From the NCBI RefSeq assembly GCF_002157145.1, contig NZ_CP021361.1, forward strand, positions 1,915,001 through 1,979,000: DNA of 64,000 bases, read 5' to 3'. Of the stretch, positions 20,001-28,404 are shown piece after piece (positions within the stretch are counted from its first letter, which is position 1; every line of letters begins with the position of its first letter). The position numbers and the translations under genes were made by a program. Under the pieces are notes generated by a model. That model was not told the DNA's origin. It worked only from the letters and a program-made list of their open reading frames with translations, and ran no database searches. Source of the DNA: Acidovorax carolinensis (lineage in GTDB: Bacteria > Pseudomonadota > Gammaproteobacteria > Burkholderiales > Burkholderiaceae_C).

Positions 20001-20047
20001 AGCACGCGGCAGGGGCCGGCACTTCGCCCAATCTGCCCCTGAAAAAC

Positions 20048-20074
20048 AAAACGGCCCGCGCGGGCCGTTTTGTG
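20048..20074 (+). terminator. Intrinsic terminator after sodB
   Basis: AAAACGGCCCG and CGGGCCGTTTT form a GC-rich stem with almost no loop, ending in TTTTGTG. It lies about 50 bp after the sodB stop and is symmetrical enough to work in both directions. Confidence 0.85.
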
Positions 20075-20086
20075 CTTTTTGGGTTG

Positions 20087-20130
20087 CAGCGCTTTGCTGG
20101 AAAGCGCTTGTAGCTACCTAAATAATAGCG
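20087..20130 (-). repeat. Dispersed palindromic element downstream of sodB
   Basis: GCAGCGCTTTGCTGGAAAGC, then GCTTGTAGCTACCTAAATAA, shows the paired AGCGCTT/AAGCGCT arms and the TAGCTAC end, in reverse orientation. Confidence 0.65.
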
Positions 20131-20142
20131 AATCGTGACGCA

Positions 20143-20655
20143 TCAACGCTTCGAAAACAGGGCTCCGCCAAGCCTGAACCCGGCCTTGATGCCCTTCTTG
20201 CCAAACCATCCCTGGTTCATCTCCAGCACATAGCGCACGGGCCGGGCCGAACAATGGGAGTCGGTGGTCTGGGGCTTCATGTCGGCCAGGTTGACGATGG
20301 TGCCGTCATCGGCCACAAACGCCGCCGTCAGCGGCAGCAAGGTGTTTTTCATCCAGAAGCACTGCACGCCGGGCTGGTCAAAAATGAACAACATGCCTTC
20401 CTGCGCCGGCATTTCCCGGCGAAACATCAGGCCGGTCTGGCGTTCTTGCGGGGTCTGCGCCACCTGGGCGTCGATGCGGTGCATGCCGGCCGTCAGTTCG
20501 ACGCGCTGCAGGGCAAGCTGCGGCCCATCCTGGGCGGGTGCGGCAGTGGTCCACAACGCCAGCGTTGCAGCGACAAAGGCCGTCGCTGCGGTGACGATGG
20601 GGCCTGAAATGCGGCGGGACGAACGGAGGCTGCTAGCGCAGGGCGTGGTTGGCAT
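20143..20655 (-). CDS. DUF192 family exported protein
   Basis: A 170-residue protein of the DUF192 (PF02643) family. An N-terminal hydrophobic segment (VTAATAFVAATLALWTTAAP) ending near APAQ suggests export. The domain has the family pattern QTPQERQTGLMFRREMP, then GMLFIFDQPGVQCFWMKNTL and YVLEMNQGWFGKKGIKAG. No molecular function is established. The start is uncertain: 20655 was chosen, an ATG 24 nt upstream is possible, and neither has a clear ribosome site. It lies just downstream of the lysine-tailed protein on the same strand. Confidence 0.82.
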   Translation of the reverse strand: MPTTPCASSLRSSRRISGPIVTAATAFVAATLALWTTAAPAQDGPQLALQRVELTAGMHRIDAQVAQTPQERQTGLMFRREMPAQEGMLFIFDQPGVQCFWMKNTLLPLTAAFVADDGTIVNLADMKPQTTDSHCSARPVRYVLEMNQGWFGKKGIKAGFRLGGALFSKR

Positions 20656-20735
20656 GGAGCAGGCTTTCAACGGTGACATACAGGTGCAAACAGGTGCGTA
20701 CGGTATCAGCGACAGACACAGGCCGGAAACAAAAC

Positions 20736-20760
20736 CGCCCGCGGCTGCGGGCGATTTTGT
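20736..20760. terminator. Hairpin terminator after the lysine-tailed protein gene
   Basis: CGCCCGC and GCGGGCG pair around GGCT, flanked by AAAAC on one side and ATTTTGTTG on the other. It can act for the minus-strand gene ending at 20807. Confidence 0.65.
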
Positions 20761-20806
20761 TGAAACGGCCGGGGCCGCCGCGCGGGGCCGGCCCATGCCG
20801 TTATGG

Positions 20807-21039
20807 TCAGACGGCTTTCTTGACGGGCTTTTTGGCCTTTTTGGTGGCCACTTTCTTGTGCGTCGCCTTGGCAGGTGCCTTGGCGGCCTTGGGCGCAGGA
20901 GCCGCTGCCACTGCGGGCGCAGGGGCTGCCTGGGGGGCCACTGCAGGAGCGGGAGCGGGGCGGGTGCAGCAGCGGGGGCTTGTGCAAAAGCACCCGCAGC
21001 GAACAGACCAGCCATCAGGACAGCGAGTAGTTTTTTCAT
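20807..21039 (-). CDS. Small exported Ala/Lys-rich protein with histone-H1-like tail (frameshifted)
   Basis: A protein of about 77 residues once a frameshift is repaired. MKKLLAVLMAGLFAAGAFAQ is a clear Sec signal peptide with AFA-Q cleavage. The rest is Ala/Pro repeats followed by KAAKAPAKATHKKVATKKAK, a histone-H1-like basic tail. The two parts are in different frames. One missing base in the GGGG run at 20957-20960 explains this. The start at 21039 is preferred over 21048 because AAGGAA abuts the upstream ATG but is well spaced from this one. Its function is unknown. The signal peptide argues for a periplasmic or surface role, not DNA compaction. Confidence 0.65.
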
Positions 21040-21283
21040 ATATGCCATTTCCTTGACGAAGCGTCGGGTTGAGGGCTTCGCGAACCGCCGCGAAGCTCCA
21101 CCTCCAACGATAGCAGCTCTCTGGGCGTTGACAGGGAAATCCGCTGTGCAGGCCCGTTGGATCAAAAAATTGGTCAATTTGCGTACTTTCATTTCGCATG
21201 GCGATATTCCATTGCAAAAAAGCCGGGTGGGGGCTGATGCAAGAAAGCACAATGTCGGAGTTCGATCACTGCTACCGGCTGGG

Positions 21284-21305
21284 CCACCCGCCGGTGGTTT
21301 TTTTC
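21284..21305 (+). terminator. Terminator-like hairpin in the icd leader
   Basis: CCACC and GGTGG pair around a GC loop, followed by a run of seven T (GGTTTTTTT). It ends 24 bp before the isocitrate dehydrogenase start. Transcription reading toward icd would cross it, so it may act as an attenuator rather than an operon end. Confidence 0.45.
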
Positions 21306-21328
21306 AGCCATTTCTTGAGACATAAGCG

Positions 21329-23566
21329 ATGAGTACCCAGCAACCCACCATCATCTACACCCTGACCGATGAGGCGCCTCGCCTGGCCACGGCTTCTTTC
21401 CTGCCCATCGTGCGCGCCTTTGCCGCGCCTGCGGGCATCAACGTGACCGAAAGCGACATCTCGGTGGCGGCCCGCGTGCTGGGTGAGTTCCCCGAGTTCC
21501 TGCGCGACGAACAGAAGGTGCCCAACACGCTCGCCGCTTTGGGCAAGAAGACCCTGGAGCCCGATGCCAACATCATCAAGCTGCCCAACATCAGCGCATC
21601 GGTGGGCCAGCTCATCGCCTGCATCAAGGAATTGCAGGGCAAGGGTTATGCCGTGCCCGACTACCCTGAAGATCCCAAGACCGAAGAAGACAAGGCGATC
21701 CGCGCGCGCTATGCCAAGTGCATCGGCAGCGCAGTGAATCCCGTGCTGCGCGAAGGCAACTCCGACCGCCGTGCGCCCCGGGCCGTCAAGGAATACGCCC
21801 GCAAGAACCCGCACAGCATGGCCGAGTGGAGCCAGGCGTCGCGCTCGCATGTCTCGCACATGCACCACGGTGACTTCTATCACGGCGAAAAATCGATGAC
21901 GCTGGACAAAGCGCGCGACGTGAAGATGGAGCTGATCACCAAGAGCGGCAAGACCATCATCCTCAAGCCCAAGGTGTCGCTGCTGGACCGCGAGATCATC
22001 GACAGCATGTTCATGAGCAAGAAGGCCTTGCTCGAGTTCTACGAGAAGGAAATCGAAGACGCGCACAAGACGGGCGTGATGTTCTCGCTGCACGTCAAGG
22101 CCACGATGATGAAGGTGTCGCACCCCATCGTGTTCGGCCACTGCGTGAAGATCTTCTACAAGGACGCGTTTGCCAAGCACGGCAAGCTGTTTGACGAGCT
22201 GGGCGTGAACGTGAACAACGGCATGGCCAACCTCTACGAAAAAGTGGCCACCTTGCCCACAGCCCAGCGTGAAGAAGTCATGCGCGACCTGCACGCCTGC
22301 CACGCCACCCGCCCCGAGCTGGCCATGGTGGACTCGGCCAAGGGCATCACCAATTTCCACTCGCCCAACGACATCATCGTGGACGCATCCATGCCCGCCA
22401 TGATCAGGAACGGCGGCAAGATGTGGGGCGCCGACGGCCGCCTGAAGGACGTCAAGGCCGTGATGCCCGAATCGACCTTTGCCCGCATCTACCAGGAGAT
22501 CATCAACTTCTGCAAATGGCACGGCGCCTTCGACCCCAAGACCATGGGCACGGTGCCCAACGTCGGCCTGATGGCCCAGCAGGCCGAGGAATACGGCTCG
22601 CACGACAAGACGTTTGAAATCCCCGAAGACGGCGTGGCCAACATCACCGACCTGGCCACGGGCGAAGTGCTGCTCAGCCAGAACGTGGAAGCTGGCGACA
22701 TCTGGCGCATGTGCCAGGTCAAGGATGCCGCCATCCGTGACTGGGTCAAGCTGGCCGTCACGCGCGCCCGCAATTCCGGCATGCCGGTGGTGTTCTGGCT
22801 CGACGCCTACCGCCCGCACGAGGCGCAGCTGATCACCAAGGTCAAGATGTACCTGCACGAGCATGACACCACCGGCCTCGATATCCAGATCATGAGCCAG
22901 GTGCGTGCGATGCGTTACACGCTCGAGCGCGTGGTGCGCGGCCTGGACACCATCAGCGCTACCGGCAACATCCTGCGCGACTACCTGACCGACCTGTTCC
23001 CCATCATGGAGCTGGGCACCTCGGCCAAGATGCTGTCCATCGTGCCGCTCATGGCCGGTGGCGGCATGTACGAAACCGGCGCGGGCGGCTCGGCCCCCAA
23101 GCATGTGCAGCAGTTGGTGGAAGAAAACCACCTACGCTGGGACTCGCTGGGCGAGTTCCTGGCGCTGGCCGTGTCGCTGGAAGACCTGGGCCTGAAAACC
23201 GGCAACGCGCAGGCCAAGGTGCTGGCCAAGACGCTGGACGCCGCCACCGGCAAACTGCTGGACAACAACAAGAACCCCTCGCCCAAGACCGGCCAGCTCG
23301 ACAACCGTGGCAGCCAGTTCTACCTGGCCCTGTACTGGGCGCAAGAGCTGGCCGCGCAGACCGACGATGCCGACCTGGCCAAGCGCTTTGCCCCGCTGGC
23401 CCAGCAACTGGCCGCCAACGAGCAAAAGATCGTGGACGAGCTCAATGCCGTGCAGGGCAAGGCCGCCGACATTGGCGGCTATTACCTGCCCGATCTGGCC
23501 AAGCTCGATGCCGTGATGCGGCCCAGCCAGACCCTGAACACGGTGCTTGCCGCCGCTGGCGCCTGA
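21329..23566 (+). CDS. icd: NADP-dependent isocitrate dehydrogenase, monomeric type
   Basis: A 745-residue monomeric isocitrate dehydrogenase, the family's normal size of about 80 kDa. Recognisable blocks are [16 protein letters not shown] near the N-terminus, [11 protein letters not shown] and [19 protein letters not shown] (substrate binding), [18 protein letters not shown], and [20 protein letters not shown] in the C-terminal part. It oxidises isocitrate to 2-oxoglutarate with NADP in the TCA cycle, without forming a dimer. A second, unrelated isocitrate dehydrogenase of the dimeric family is encoded next, so the organism has two forms. A terminator follows. Confidence 0.96.
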   Translation: MSTQQPTIIYTLTDEAPRLATASFLPIVRAFAAPAGINVTESDISVAARVLGEFPEFLRDEQKVPNTLAALGKKTLEPDANIIKLPNISASVGQLIACIKELQGKGYAVPDYPEDPKTEEDKAIRARYAKCIGSAVNPVLREGNSDRRAPRAVKEYARKNPHSMAEWSQASRSHVSHMHHGDFYHGEKSMTLDKARDVKMELITKSGKTIILKPKVSLLDREIIDSMFMSKKALLEFYEKEIEDAHKTGVMFSLHVKATMMKVSHPIVFGHCVKIFYKDAFAKHGKLFDELGVNVNNGMANLYEKVATLPTAQREEVMRDLHACHATRPELAMVDSAKGITNFHSPNDIIVDASMPAMIRNGGKMWGADGRLKDVKAVMPESTFARIYQEIINFCKWHGAFDPKTMGTVPNVGLMAQQAEEYGSHDKTFEIPEDGVANITDLATGEVLLSQNVEAGDIWRMCQVKDAAIRDWVKLAVTRARNSGMPVVFWLDAYRPHEAQLITKVKMYLHEHDTTGLDIQIMSQVRAMRYTLERVVRGLDTISATGNILRDYLTDLFPIMELGTSAKMLSIVPLMAGGGMYETGAGGSAPKHVQQLVEENHLRWDSLGEFLALAVSLEDLGLKTGNAQAKVLAKTLDAATGKLLDNNKNPSPKTGQLDNRGSQFYLALYWAQELAAQTDDADLAKRFAPLAQQLAANEQKIVDELNAVQGKAADIGGYYLPDLAKLDAVMRPSQTLNTVLAAAGA

Positions 23567-23618
23567 GATAGAAATGGGTGGCTGCCCGTGATGCACGGCA
23601 GCCATCAACGCTGAGCCG

Positions 23619-23663
23619 AAATGCCGTGCCGTGGGCCAACGCCCGCAGCACGGCATTTTTCTT
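23619..23663 (+). terminator. Intrinsic terminator after monomeric icd
   Basis: AAATGCCGTGC at 23619-23629 pairs with GCACGGCATTT at 23648-23658, followed by TTTCTT. A second short hairpin (GGCTGCC/GGCAGCC) lies just before it. Confidence 0.85.
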
Positions 23664-23840
23664 GGGCGCTGCGCAGCGGGCCGGGTGCTCTCTCGCCCCT
23701 GCCGACGCCGGGCGGCTGCTGGTATGAGCAAGGCATTCTCAATGGCCCGCTACGCAGGGGAGTCGCTAAAATTCAGGGGTTTTACGGATTTTTCCAAACC
23801 CGCTGTAGTGCATTCCAACATCCCACCGGAGACTCCCGCC

Positions 23841-25100
23841 ATGACCAGCTACCAGCACATTAAAGTGCCTGCCGAAGGCCAGAAAATCACCGTCAATGCC
23901 GACATGTCGCTCAATGTGCCGGACCAGCCCATCATTCCCTTCATCGAAGGCGATGGCACCGGTGCCGACATCACCCCCGTGATGCTCAAGGTGGTGGACG
24001 CTGCCGTGGCCAAGGCCTATGGCGGCAAGAAGAAGATCCACTGGATGGAAGTGTTTGCGGGTGAAAAATCCACCAAGGTGTATGGCCCCGACGTGTGGCT
24101 GCCCGAAGAAACCCTGCACGCCGTCAAGGACTATGTGGTGTCCATCAAGGGCCCGCTGACCACGCCCGTGGGCGGCGGCATCCGTTCGCTCAACGTGGCA
24201 CTGCGCCAGGAGCTTGACCTGTACGTCTGCCTGCGCCCCATTCAGTATTTCGACGGCGTGCCCTCGCCCGTGAAAGAGCCGCACAAGACCAACATGGTCA
24301 TCTTCCGCGAAAACTCGGAAGACATCTACGCGGGTATCGAGTTTGAAGCCGAAAGTGAAAAGGCCAAGAAGCTCATCAAGATCCTGCAGGATGAATTCGG
24401 TGTCAAGAAAATCCGCTTTCCCAACACCTCAGGCATCGGCATCAAGCCCGTGTCACGCGAAGGCACCGAGCGCCTGGTGCGCAAGGCCATCCAGTACGCC
24501 ATCAACAACGACAAGCCCAGCGTGACCATCGTGCACAAGGGCAACATCATGAAGTTCACCGAAGGGGGCTTCCGTGACTGGGCCTACGGCCTGGCGGCCA
24601 AAGAGTTTGGCGCCGAGCTGATCGACGGCGGCCCCTGGATGAAGTTCAAGAACCCCAAGACGGGCAAGGACATCGTCATCAAGGACAGCATTGCCGATGC
24701 GTTCCTGCAGCAAATCTTGCTGCGTCCCGCCGAATACTCGGTGATCGCCACGCTCAACCTGAACGGCGACTATGTGTCCGACGCCCTGGCCGCGCAGGTG
24801 GGCGGCATTGGCATTGCCCCCGGCGCCAACCTGTCCGACACCATCGCCATGTTCGAAGCCACGCACGGCACGGCGCCCAAATATGCGGGCAAGGACTATG
24901 TGAATCCCGGCTCCGAAATCCTCTCGGCCGAGATGATGCTGCGCCACATGGGCTGGGTGGAAGCGGCCGACCTCATCATCAGCTCGATGAAGAAATCGAT
25001 CGCCAGCAAGAACGTAACCTACGACTTCGCTCGCCTGATGGAGGGTGCCAAGCAGGTGAGCTGCTCGGGGTTCGGGCAGGTCATGATCGACCACATGTGA
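23841..25100 (+). CDS. icd2: NADP-dependent isocitrate dehydrogenase, dimeric type
   Basis: A 419-residue dimeric isocitrate dehydrogenase of the E. coli Icd family. [14 protein letters not shown] is the N-terminal nucleotide-fold segment. [18 protein letters not shown] contains the serine (S113 in E. coli) that is phosphorylated by Ace[14 protein letters not shown] and the C-terminal [20 protein letters not shown] are diagnostic. The start at 23841 gives [17 protein letters not shown] strong terminator follows. Two non-homologous isocitrate dehydrogenases side by side suggest differential use, for example during growth on acetate or by AceK control. No aceK gene is visible in the window. Confidence 0.95.
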   Translation: MTSYQHIKVPAEGQKITVNADMSLNVPDQPIIPFIEGDGTGADITPVMLKVVDAAVAKAYGGKKKIHWMEVFAGEKSTKVYGPDVWLPEETLHAVKDYVVSIKGPLTTPVGGGIRSLNVALRQELDLYVCLRPIQYFDGVPSPVKEPHKTNMVIFRENSEDIYAGIEFEAESEKAKKLIKILQDEFGVKKIRFPNTSGIGIKPVSREGTERLVRKAIQYAINNDKPSVTIVHKGNIMKFTEGGFRDWAYGLAAKEFGAELIDGGPWMKFKNPKTGKDIVIKDSIADAFLQQILLRPAEYSVIATLNLNGDYVSDALAAQVGGIGIAPGANLSDTIAMFEATHGTAPKYAGKDYVNPGSEILSAEMMLRHMGWVEAADLIISSMKKSIASKNVTYDFARLMEGAKQVSCSGFGQVMIDHM

Positions 25101-25135
25101 AGTAGTCCGCATGCATCCGCATGCGTCCAAATTAA

Positions 25136-25168
25136 AAACCCAGTGCCTTGAAAACACTGGGTTTTTTT
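25136..25168 (+). terminator. Intrinsic terminator after dimeric icd
   Basis: AAACCCAGTG and CACTGGGTTT pair around a 9-nt loop and are followed by a run of T (GTTTTTTTG). It lies 35 bp after the stop codon. Confidence 0.92.
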
Positions 25169-25256
25169 GTCCTCTTGTGTCCGCTTGTGTCCACTACCAT
25201 CCGGACCGATTTGAGCCATGAATTGCGCCATGGTGTAGGCGTCGGATTCAGTCACC

Positions 25257-25406
25257 GTGCGTTCGCTGGCCGTGACGGGCCTGCGGGTGGGCGCCGGCTA
25301 CACGGGCAGCAGCGACGACGGTGCGCTGCTGGGACAGAACTTTCTACGACATTCCGATGTTCAGATGGGGCGGCATCTGCTGGAGCTGCGGATTGGAGAA
25401 AGTTAA
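25257..25406 (+). pseudogene. Possible C-terminal remnant of a retropepsin-like aspartic protease
   Basis: An open frame of about 49 codons without its own start region reads LAVTGLRVGAGYTGSSDD, then GALLGQNFLRHSDVQ and LLELRIGES before a stop. The pattern LLGQNFL followed by a beta-strand end resembles the C-terminus of TIGR02281-type clan AA aspartic proteases. No active-site DTG is present. The call is inference from a short pattern. Confidence 0.3.
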
Positions 25407-25439
25407 CTTGTTGTTTTATAATGATTTTCGGTGTAAAAC
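25393..25439 (+). promoter_or_regulatory. Promoter with overlapping inverted-repeat operator
   Basis: TTGGAG at 25393 and a perfect TATAAT at 25417-25422 are spaced 18 bp apart. GTTTTATA (25413-25420) and TGTAAAAC (25432-25439) form an inverted repeat with one mismatch and an 11-bp centre, overlapping the -10 box. It precedes the nucleotidyltransferase gene by 24 bp. Confidence 0.55.
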
Positions 25440-25463
25440 AGCAAAATATATAAAAATGCCGAA

Positions 25464-26405
25464 ATGCAAGAACTCAGCCCCTCTGTCGCACGCCAGTACA
25501 TCGACGCCGTGGCTGCCTTCGAAGCCTGGGAAGAAGCCGTGCAGGAAGCGCAGCAGGTGCGCGGCGGAATGTATTGGCACGCGGGACCGCCCTCGGCCCC
25601 TGAAGCGCGCTACCTCGTGCGCACCACGCCGACCGGCGCCGAAACCAGCCTGGGGCCTCGCACGCCCGAGAATGAAGCCATCTACGAACGTTTCATGCGC
25701 CGAAAGCAGGAAAGTGCCGAACGCATGGCAGGCCTCAAGGCTGCATTGGACCTGCACCGCCGTCTGAACCGAGCCCTGCGTGTGGGGCGGGTGGAGCCAC
25801 TCATCGTGGATTTGCTGGCCCGCCTGGCGAGCACGCAACTCGCGCCGCACTTCCGGGTCGTGGGCACCAACGCGCTGTATGCGTACGAAGCCGCAGCCGG
25901 TGTGCGCCTGGATGCCGACGCCCTGGCCACGCGCGATATCGACCTGCTGTGGGACACGCGCAAGCGCATTCAGTTCGCTACCCAGCTGGCGCGCGTGGAC
26001 AGTTCCATGCTGGGCGTGCTGAAAAAGGTGGACAGCACCTTCCGCATCCGTAAAAGCCAGAAATACACCGCCGTGAACAAGGACGGCTTTGAGGTGGACA
26101 TCATCCGGCGCGAGCGCGCGGAGGACGACCCTCACCCCATCAAGCTCAGCGATGACGACGAAGATTTCTGGGTCGCCCAGGCCCGCCGCGCCAACGTCCT
26201 GCTCGACGCACCGGGATTTTCGGCCGTCATCGTGGCGACGAACGGCACCATGGCGCGGATGAACACCATCCACCCTGCCACCTTTGTGGCATTCAAGCGC
26301 TGGCTGGCGGGTCAGCGTGACCGGGACGCGCTCAAGCGGCGGCGCGATGGATTGCAGGCCGATATGGTGCAGCGGATGGTGGATGAATATCTGCCACTGC
26401 CCTGA
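25464..26405 (+). CDS. Nucleotidyltransferase-fold protein (GSU2403/NTP_transf_8 type)
   Basis: A 313-residue protein I assign to the NTP_transf_8 (PF12281) nucleotidyltransferase-fold family. The pattern is FRVVGTNALYAYEAAAGV followed by LATRDIDLLWD, where the Asp pair (D-I-D) would bind metal, and later KDGFEVDIIRRE with the third acidic position. The N-terminal 90 residues are helical. These proteins occur in accessory regions and are distantly related to AbiEii/MNT-type enzymes. A toxin or immunity role is possible but unproven. No antitoxin-like partner is visible on either side. A strong, apparently regulated promoter precedes it. Confidence 0.7.
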   Translation: MQELSPSVARQYIDAVAAFEAWEEAVQEAQQVRGGMYWHAGPPSAPEARYLVRTTPTGAETSLGPRTPENEAIYERFMRRKQESAERMAGLKAALDLHRRLNRALRVGRVEPLIVDLLARLASTQLAPHFRVVGTNALYAYEAAAGVRLDADALATRDIDLLWDTRKRIQFATQLARVDSSMLGVLKKVDSTFRIRKSQKYTAVNKDGFEVDIIRRERAEDDPHPIKLSDDDEDFWVAQARRANVLLDAPGFSAVIVATNGTMARMNTIHPATFVAFKRWLAGQRDRDALKRRRDGLQADMVQRMVDEYLPLP

Positions 26406-26474
26406 AAGTTGTGCAGCGGCTGTGGGCCATGTGCTTGCCGGGCCTGGGTCGGGAGGTTCTGAGGGGATGGGCAG

Positions 26475-26519
26475 GGGGTCGATACAAAATTCGATTGGCG
26501 TCAATTTTCGTCTGACCCC
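26475..26519. repeat. REP-like imperfect palindrome
   Basis: The 45-bp segment begins GGGGTC, continues with AAAATT, has a GATTGGCGTC centre, then AATTTT, and ends GACCCC. It is a palindrome with interruptions and is followed by five T. Similar GGGGTC...GACCCC palindromes are known to me as REP-type elements in beta- and gammaproteobacteria. It could also terminate the nucleotidyltransferase transcript. Confidence 0.55.
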
Positions 26520-26538
26520 TTTTTCTGCAGAATCGCCC

Positions 26539-26930
26539 ATGCACCTGCAACCCTACCAAAGCGTCAACGGCACGCCCTTCACCGCCTCGCGCGACGACGT
26601 GATCCGCGCCCATGGCCAGCCGCGCAGAGAATCGCGCAACTCCGTGGGCCTGACCGCGCTGGACTATGACGATGTGGTCTACCGCTTTCAGGACAGCGGG
26701 CGGCTGGAAGAGGTGACGGCCCGCGCCGAGGTGCTGCACCTGGGCACCGTGGCCGTGCCGTTCCGCGACTTGGCAGCGTTCGTCCAATCGAGCGACAGCA
26801 TGGCTTTTGACCGCGGGGGTTTCTGGTCAGCCCGCTGTACGGCATTGCCTTTGTGCCACGGGAGACCTGCTGGGTGACGGCGCTGGCGCGGCATTGCATG
26901 GCAGAGTGGGAGGCCATCAGGGCCTCGTAA
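26539..26930 (+). CDS. Uncharacterised small protein (frameshifted)
   Basis: A protein of about 130 residues after repair of one frameshift. The N-terminal 90 residues start MHLQPYQSVNGTPFTASRDD and include LDYDDVVYRFQDSGRLEEVT. The last part reads FLVSPLYGIAFVPRETCWV, ending with EWEAIRAS, in the next frame. One base missing from the G5 run at 26815-26819 explains the break. I recognise no family. The small size, aromatic content and accessory setting recall immunity proteins of polymorphic toxins, but this is not supported by any motif. Confidence 0.6.
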
Positions 26931-27090
26931 GTGGGAATTGCCGACCGCACGCTGCCAGAGTGTGTGTTGGGCGCTCCTTGCTCGGACCATGTGCGGCACC
27001 GGGCAAAAAGCCGACGAGCCCGTGTCTCACGTATTCTTGAAGATGCACTGTGCATCAGCGCCCAGTTTTCTTGCATCAACGGAGTTTTTC

Positions 27091-27393
27091 ATGAGCTACA
27101 TCCTTCAAGTTGATTTCCCGTACACCGGCCCCTGGGGGCAGGAAATGGCTGCAGCCATGGACGGTCTTGCCCGATCCATCGCCGATGAGCCCGGTTTGAT
27201 CTGGAAGATATGGACAGAGAACCAGGAAGCTAATGAGGCCGGCGGAATCTATTGCTTCAACGATGCCCAGAGCGCACGGGCCTATTTGGCCATGCACACC
27301 GCACGGCTGAAGAGCTTTGGCATTCCCTTGGTCAATGGCAAGATTTTTCTTGTGAATGAAGCGCTTTCGAAGATCGATCACGGACCGGTCTAG
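27091..27393 (+). CDS. ydhR: YdhR-type putative monooxygenase
   Basis: A 100-residue ferredoxin-fold protein of the YdhR/PF08803 family. It starts MSYILQVDFPYTGPWGQEM. EPGLIWKIWTENQEANEAGG is the conserved centre, followed by YCFNDAQSARAYLAMH. The fold is that of dimeric alpha-beta-barrel monooxygenases, but the substrate and even activity are unknown. The start follows GGAG. A terminator lies 21 bp downstream. The gene is isolated within the accessory region. Confidence 0.85.
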   Translation: MSYILQVDFPYTGPWGQEMAAAMDGLARSIADEPGLIWKIWTENQEANEAGGIYCFNDAQSARAYLAMHTARLKSFGIPLVNGKIFLVNEALSKIDHGPV

Positions 27394-27413
27394 AAATTTG
27401 ATCAGTTATTAAC

Positions 27414-27442
27414 AAAAAAGGCGCCTTGAAGCGCCATTTTTT
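27414..27442 (+). terminator. Intrinsic terminator after ydhR
   Basis: GGCGC and GCGCC pair around CTTGAA, flanked by a run of A and followed by ATTTTTT. It is bidirectional in form. Confidence 0.8.
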
Positions 27443-27597
27443 ATGGTGAAATCTAATAGGGCGCTAAATTAGATTAAGACCAAAGTTATTCGGAATGAAG
27501 AACTAAGGTTGTCCTCAATTCTTCATAGGCCTACCGCCCTGAATTCAGCCGCCGCCGTAGGCGGCCGGCTGCGATGAATGATTGGATGCAAGAATAT

Positions 27598-28263
27598 CTA
27601 ACATTTCTTCGATGTTATATCTAGGGATTTCTCAATAGATTCCTGATCCATCGTAATAGTGATCTCCACTCTATTACCTTCCAACTCGATATCTCCAATG
27701 TAATTGGTGGAATATTCATCATGCAATGCTGCATGAACCACTTCTTCCTCTATGCCAAGTTCTATGAGATATGTTTCTTTATTGTTTTTCCATTTGTCCA
27801 TGTCAAATGAAAACTTAAATAACTCTTCTTGGGAGTCAAGTAGTGGTTGCAGTCTCTCCAACTCTTCCTGTTTGTAAAATTCTGATGGTGATTTATCTAG
27901 CTTAAGTCCATTGCATCTGCGGCATAGAGAGACCAGATTACCCGGAATAAGATGACCACCAAGAGCCATTGGGATATGGTGATCCATGCAAAGATTTGGT
28001 GGAAAACCAATTTCTTGCGTAGATTTTTCTAATTTTCCACATTTAAAGCAGCAATTGCCAAAAAGATTGAAAAATTTCTTTTTGTACAACCTGTCTATAA
28101 TGCGAAACGGGTACTGGCTAAACAGTTCCCTCTTTTCTTTATTGCGTTGACCTGGATATTTCTCTAAGCTCTTGCGGGCCATAACTTTGTGATTTTTTGG
28201 CGAAGTGGGACTAAATATATTTAGACGATTGAGGGTCAACTCGCCATCGTCGAATAAAAGCAA
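27598..28263 (-). CDS. HNH endonuclease, low-GC, probably acquired
   Basis: A 221-residue protein with an HNH nuclease domain. The zinc pair is CCFKCGK, then MDHHIPMALGGHLIPGNLV with the catalytic histidine, and LCRRCNGLK completes the second zinc pair. The region is visibly AT-rich (AAA/AAT/TTT codons throughout), unlike its GC-rich neighbours, so it was probably acquired. The C-terminal 90 residues have no recognised domain. The listed start is TTG at 28263. An ATG at 28182 (MARKSLEKYPGQ) is an equally plausible start. No methyltransferase or restriction partner is adjacent. Confidence 0.75.
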   Translation of the reverse strand: MLLFDDGELTLNRLNIFSPTSPKNHKVMARKSLEKYPGQRNKEKRELFSQYPFRIIDRLYKKKFFNLFGNCCFKCGKLEKSTQEIGFPPNLCMDHHIPMALGGHLIPGNLVSLCRRCNGLKLDKSPSEFYKQEELERLQPLLDSQEELFKFSFDMDKWKNNKETYLIELGIEEEVVHAALHDEYSTNYIGDIELEGNRVEITITMDQESIEKSLDITSKKC

Positions 28264-28342
28264 TGCCCATCGAAGTTACCCTGAAAACTTGCCGGTTCCC
28301 GCCGTATAGGCAAACCTAAAAATTCCCGGTCGAAAAATGATA

Positions 28343-28375
28343 ACGGGTGCTGTAACCACATGCTACAGCACCCGT
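28343..28375 (-). terminator. Terminator of the mmsA-mmsB transcript
   Basis: A perfect 12-bp inverted repeat (ACGGGTGCTGTA, 9-nt loop, TACAGCACCCGT) lies 30 bp beyond the mmsB stop. On the minus strand it is followed by TATCATTTTT. Confidence 0.88.
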
Positions 28376-28404
28376 GTTGCGTTGGGCTTAAAGGAAAACC
28401 CGCT

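Larger units (their letters stand above)
25101..25463. other. Region after icd with a terminator and gene remnants
   Basis: About 360 bp without an intact gene. It holds the icd terminator, a stretch with repeated TTGTGTCC (25172-25190) and a short fragment resembling the end of a clan AA protease (25257-25406). An AT-rich promoter then drives the nucleotidyltransferase gene. It looks like the worn edge of an accessory region. Confidence 0.5.

Noticed and set aside
21272..23131. A 619-residue open frame antisense to the monomeric isocitrate dehydrogenase gene
   Set aside because: It is a codon-bias shadow in GC-rich DNA: His/Gly/Val-rich, without domain, and fully covered by a well-supported gene. 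Similar long shadows over the binding-protein, smc, ligA and diguanylate-cyclase genes were dropped for the same reason.
25019..25255. Integrase or transposase remnant after icd (AYTMAQFMAQIGPDGSG on the minus strand)
   Set aside because: The match to any recombinase is only an impression, the frame overlaps the end of icd, and no catalytic residues are present.
27546..27572. Integron attC site or attachment site (GC-rich hairpin CAGCCGCCGCC...GGCGGCCGGCTG)
   Set aside because: Core-site sequences of attC are absent, and no integrase or second copy was found. It is left as an unexplained hairpin.
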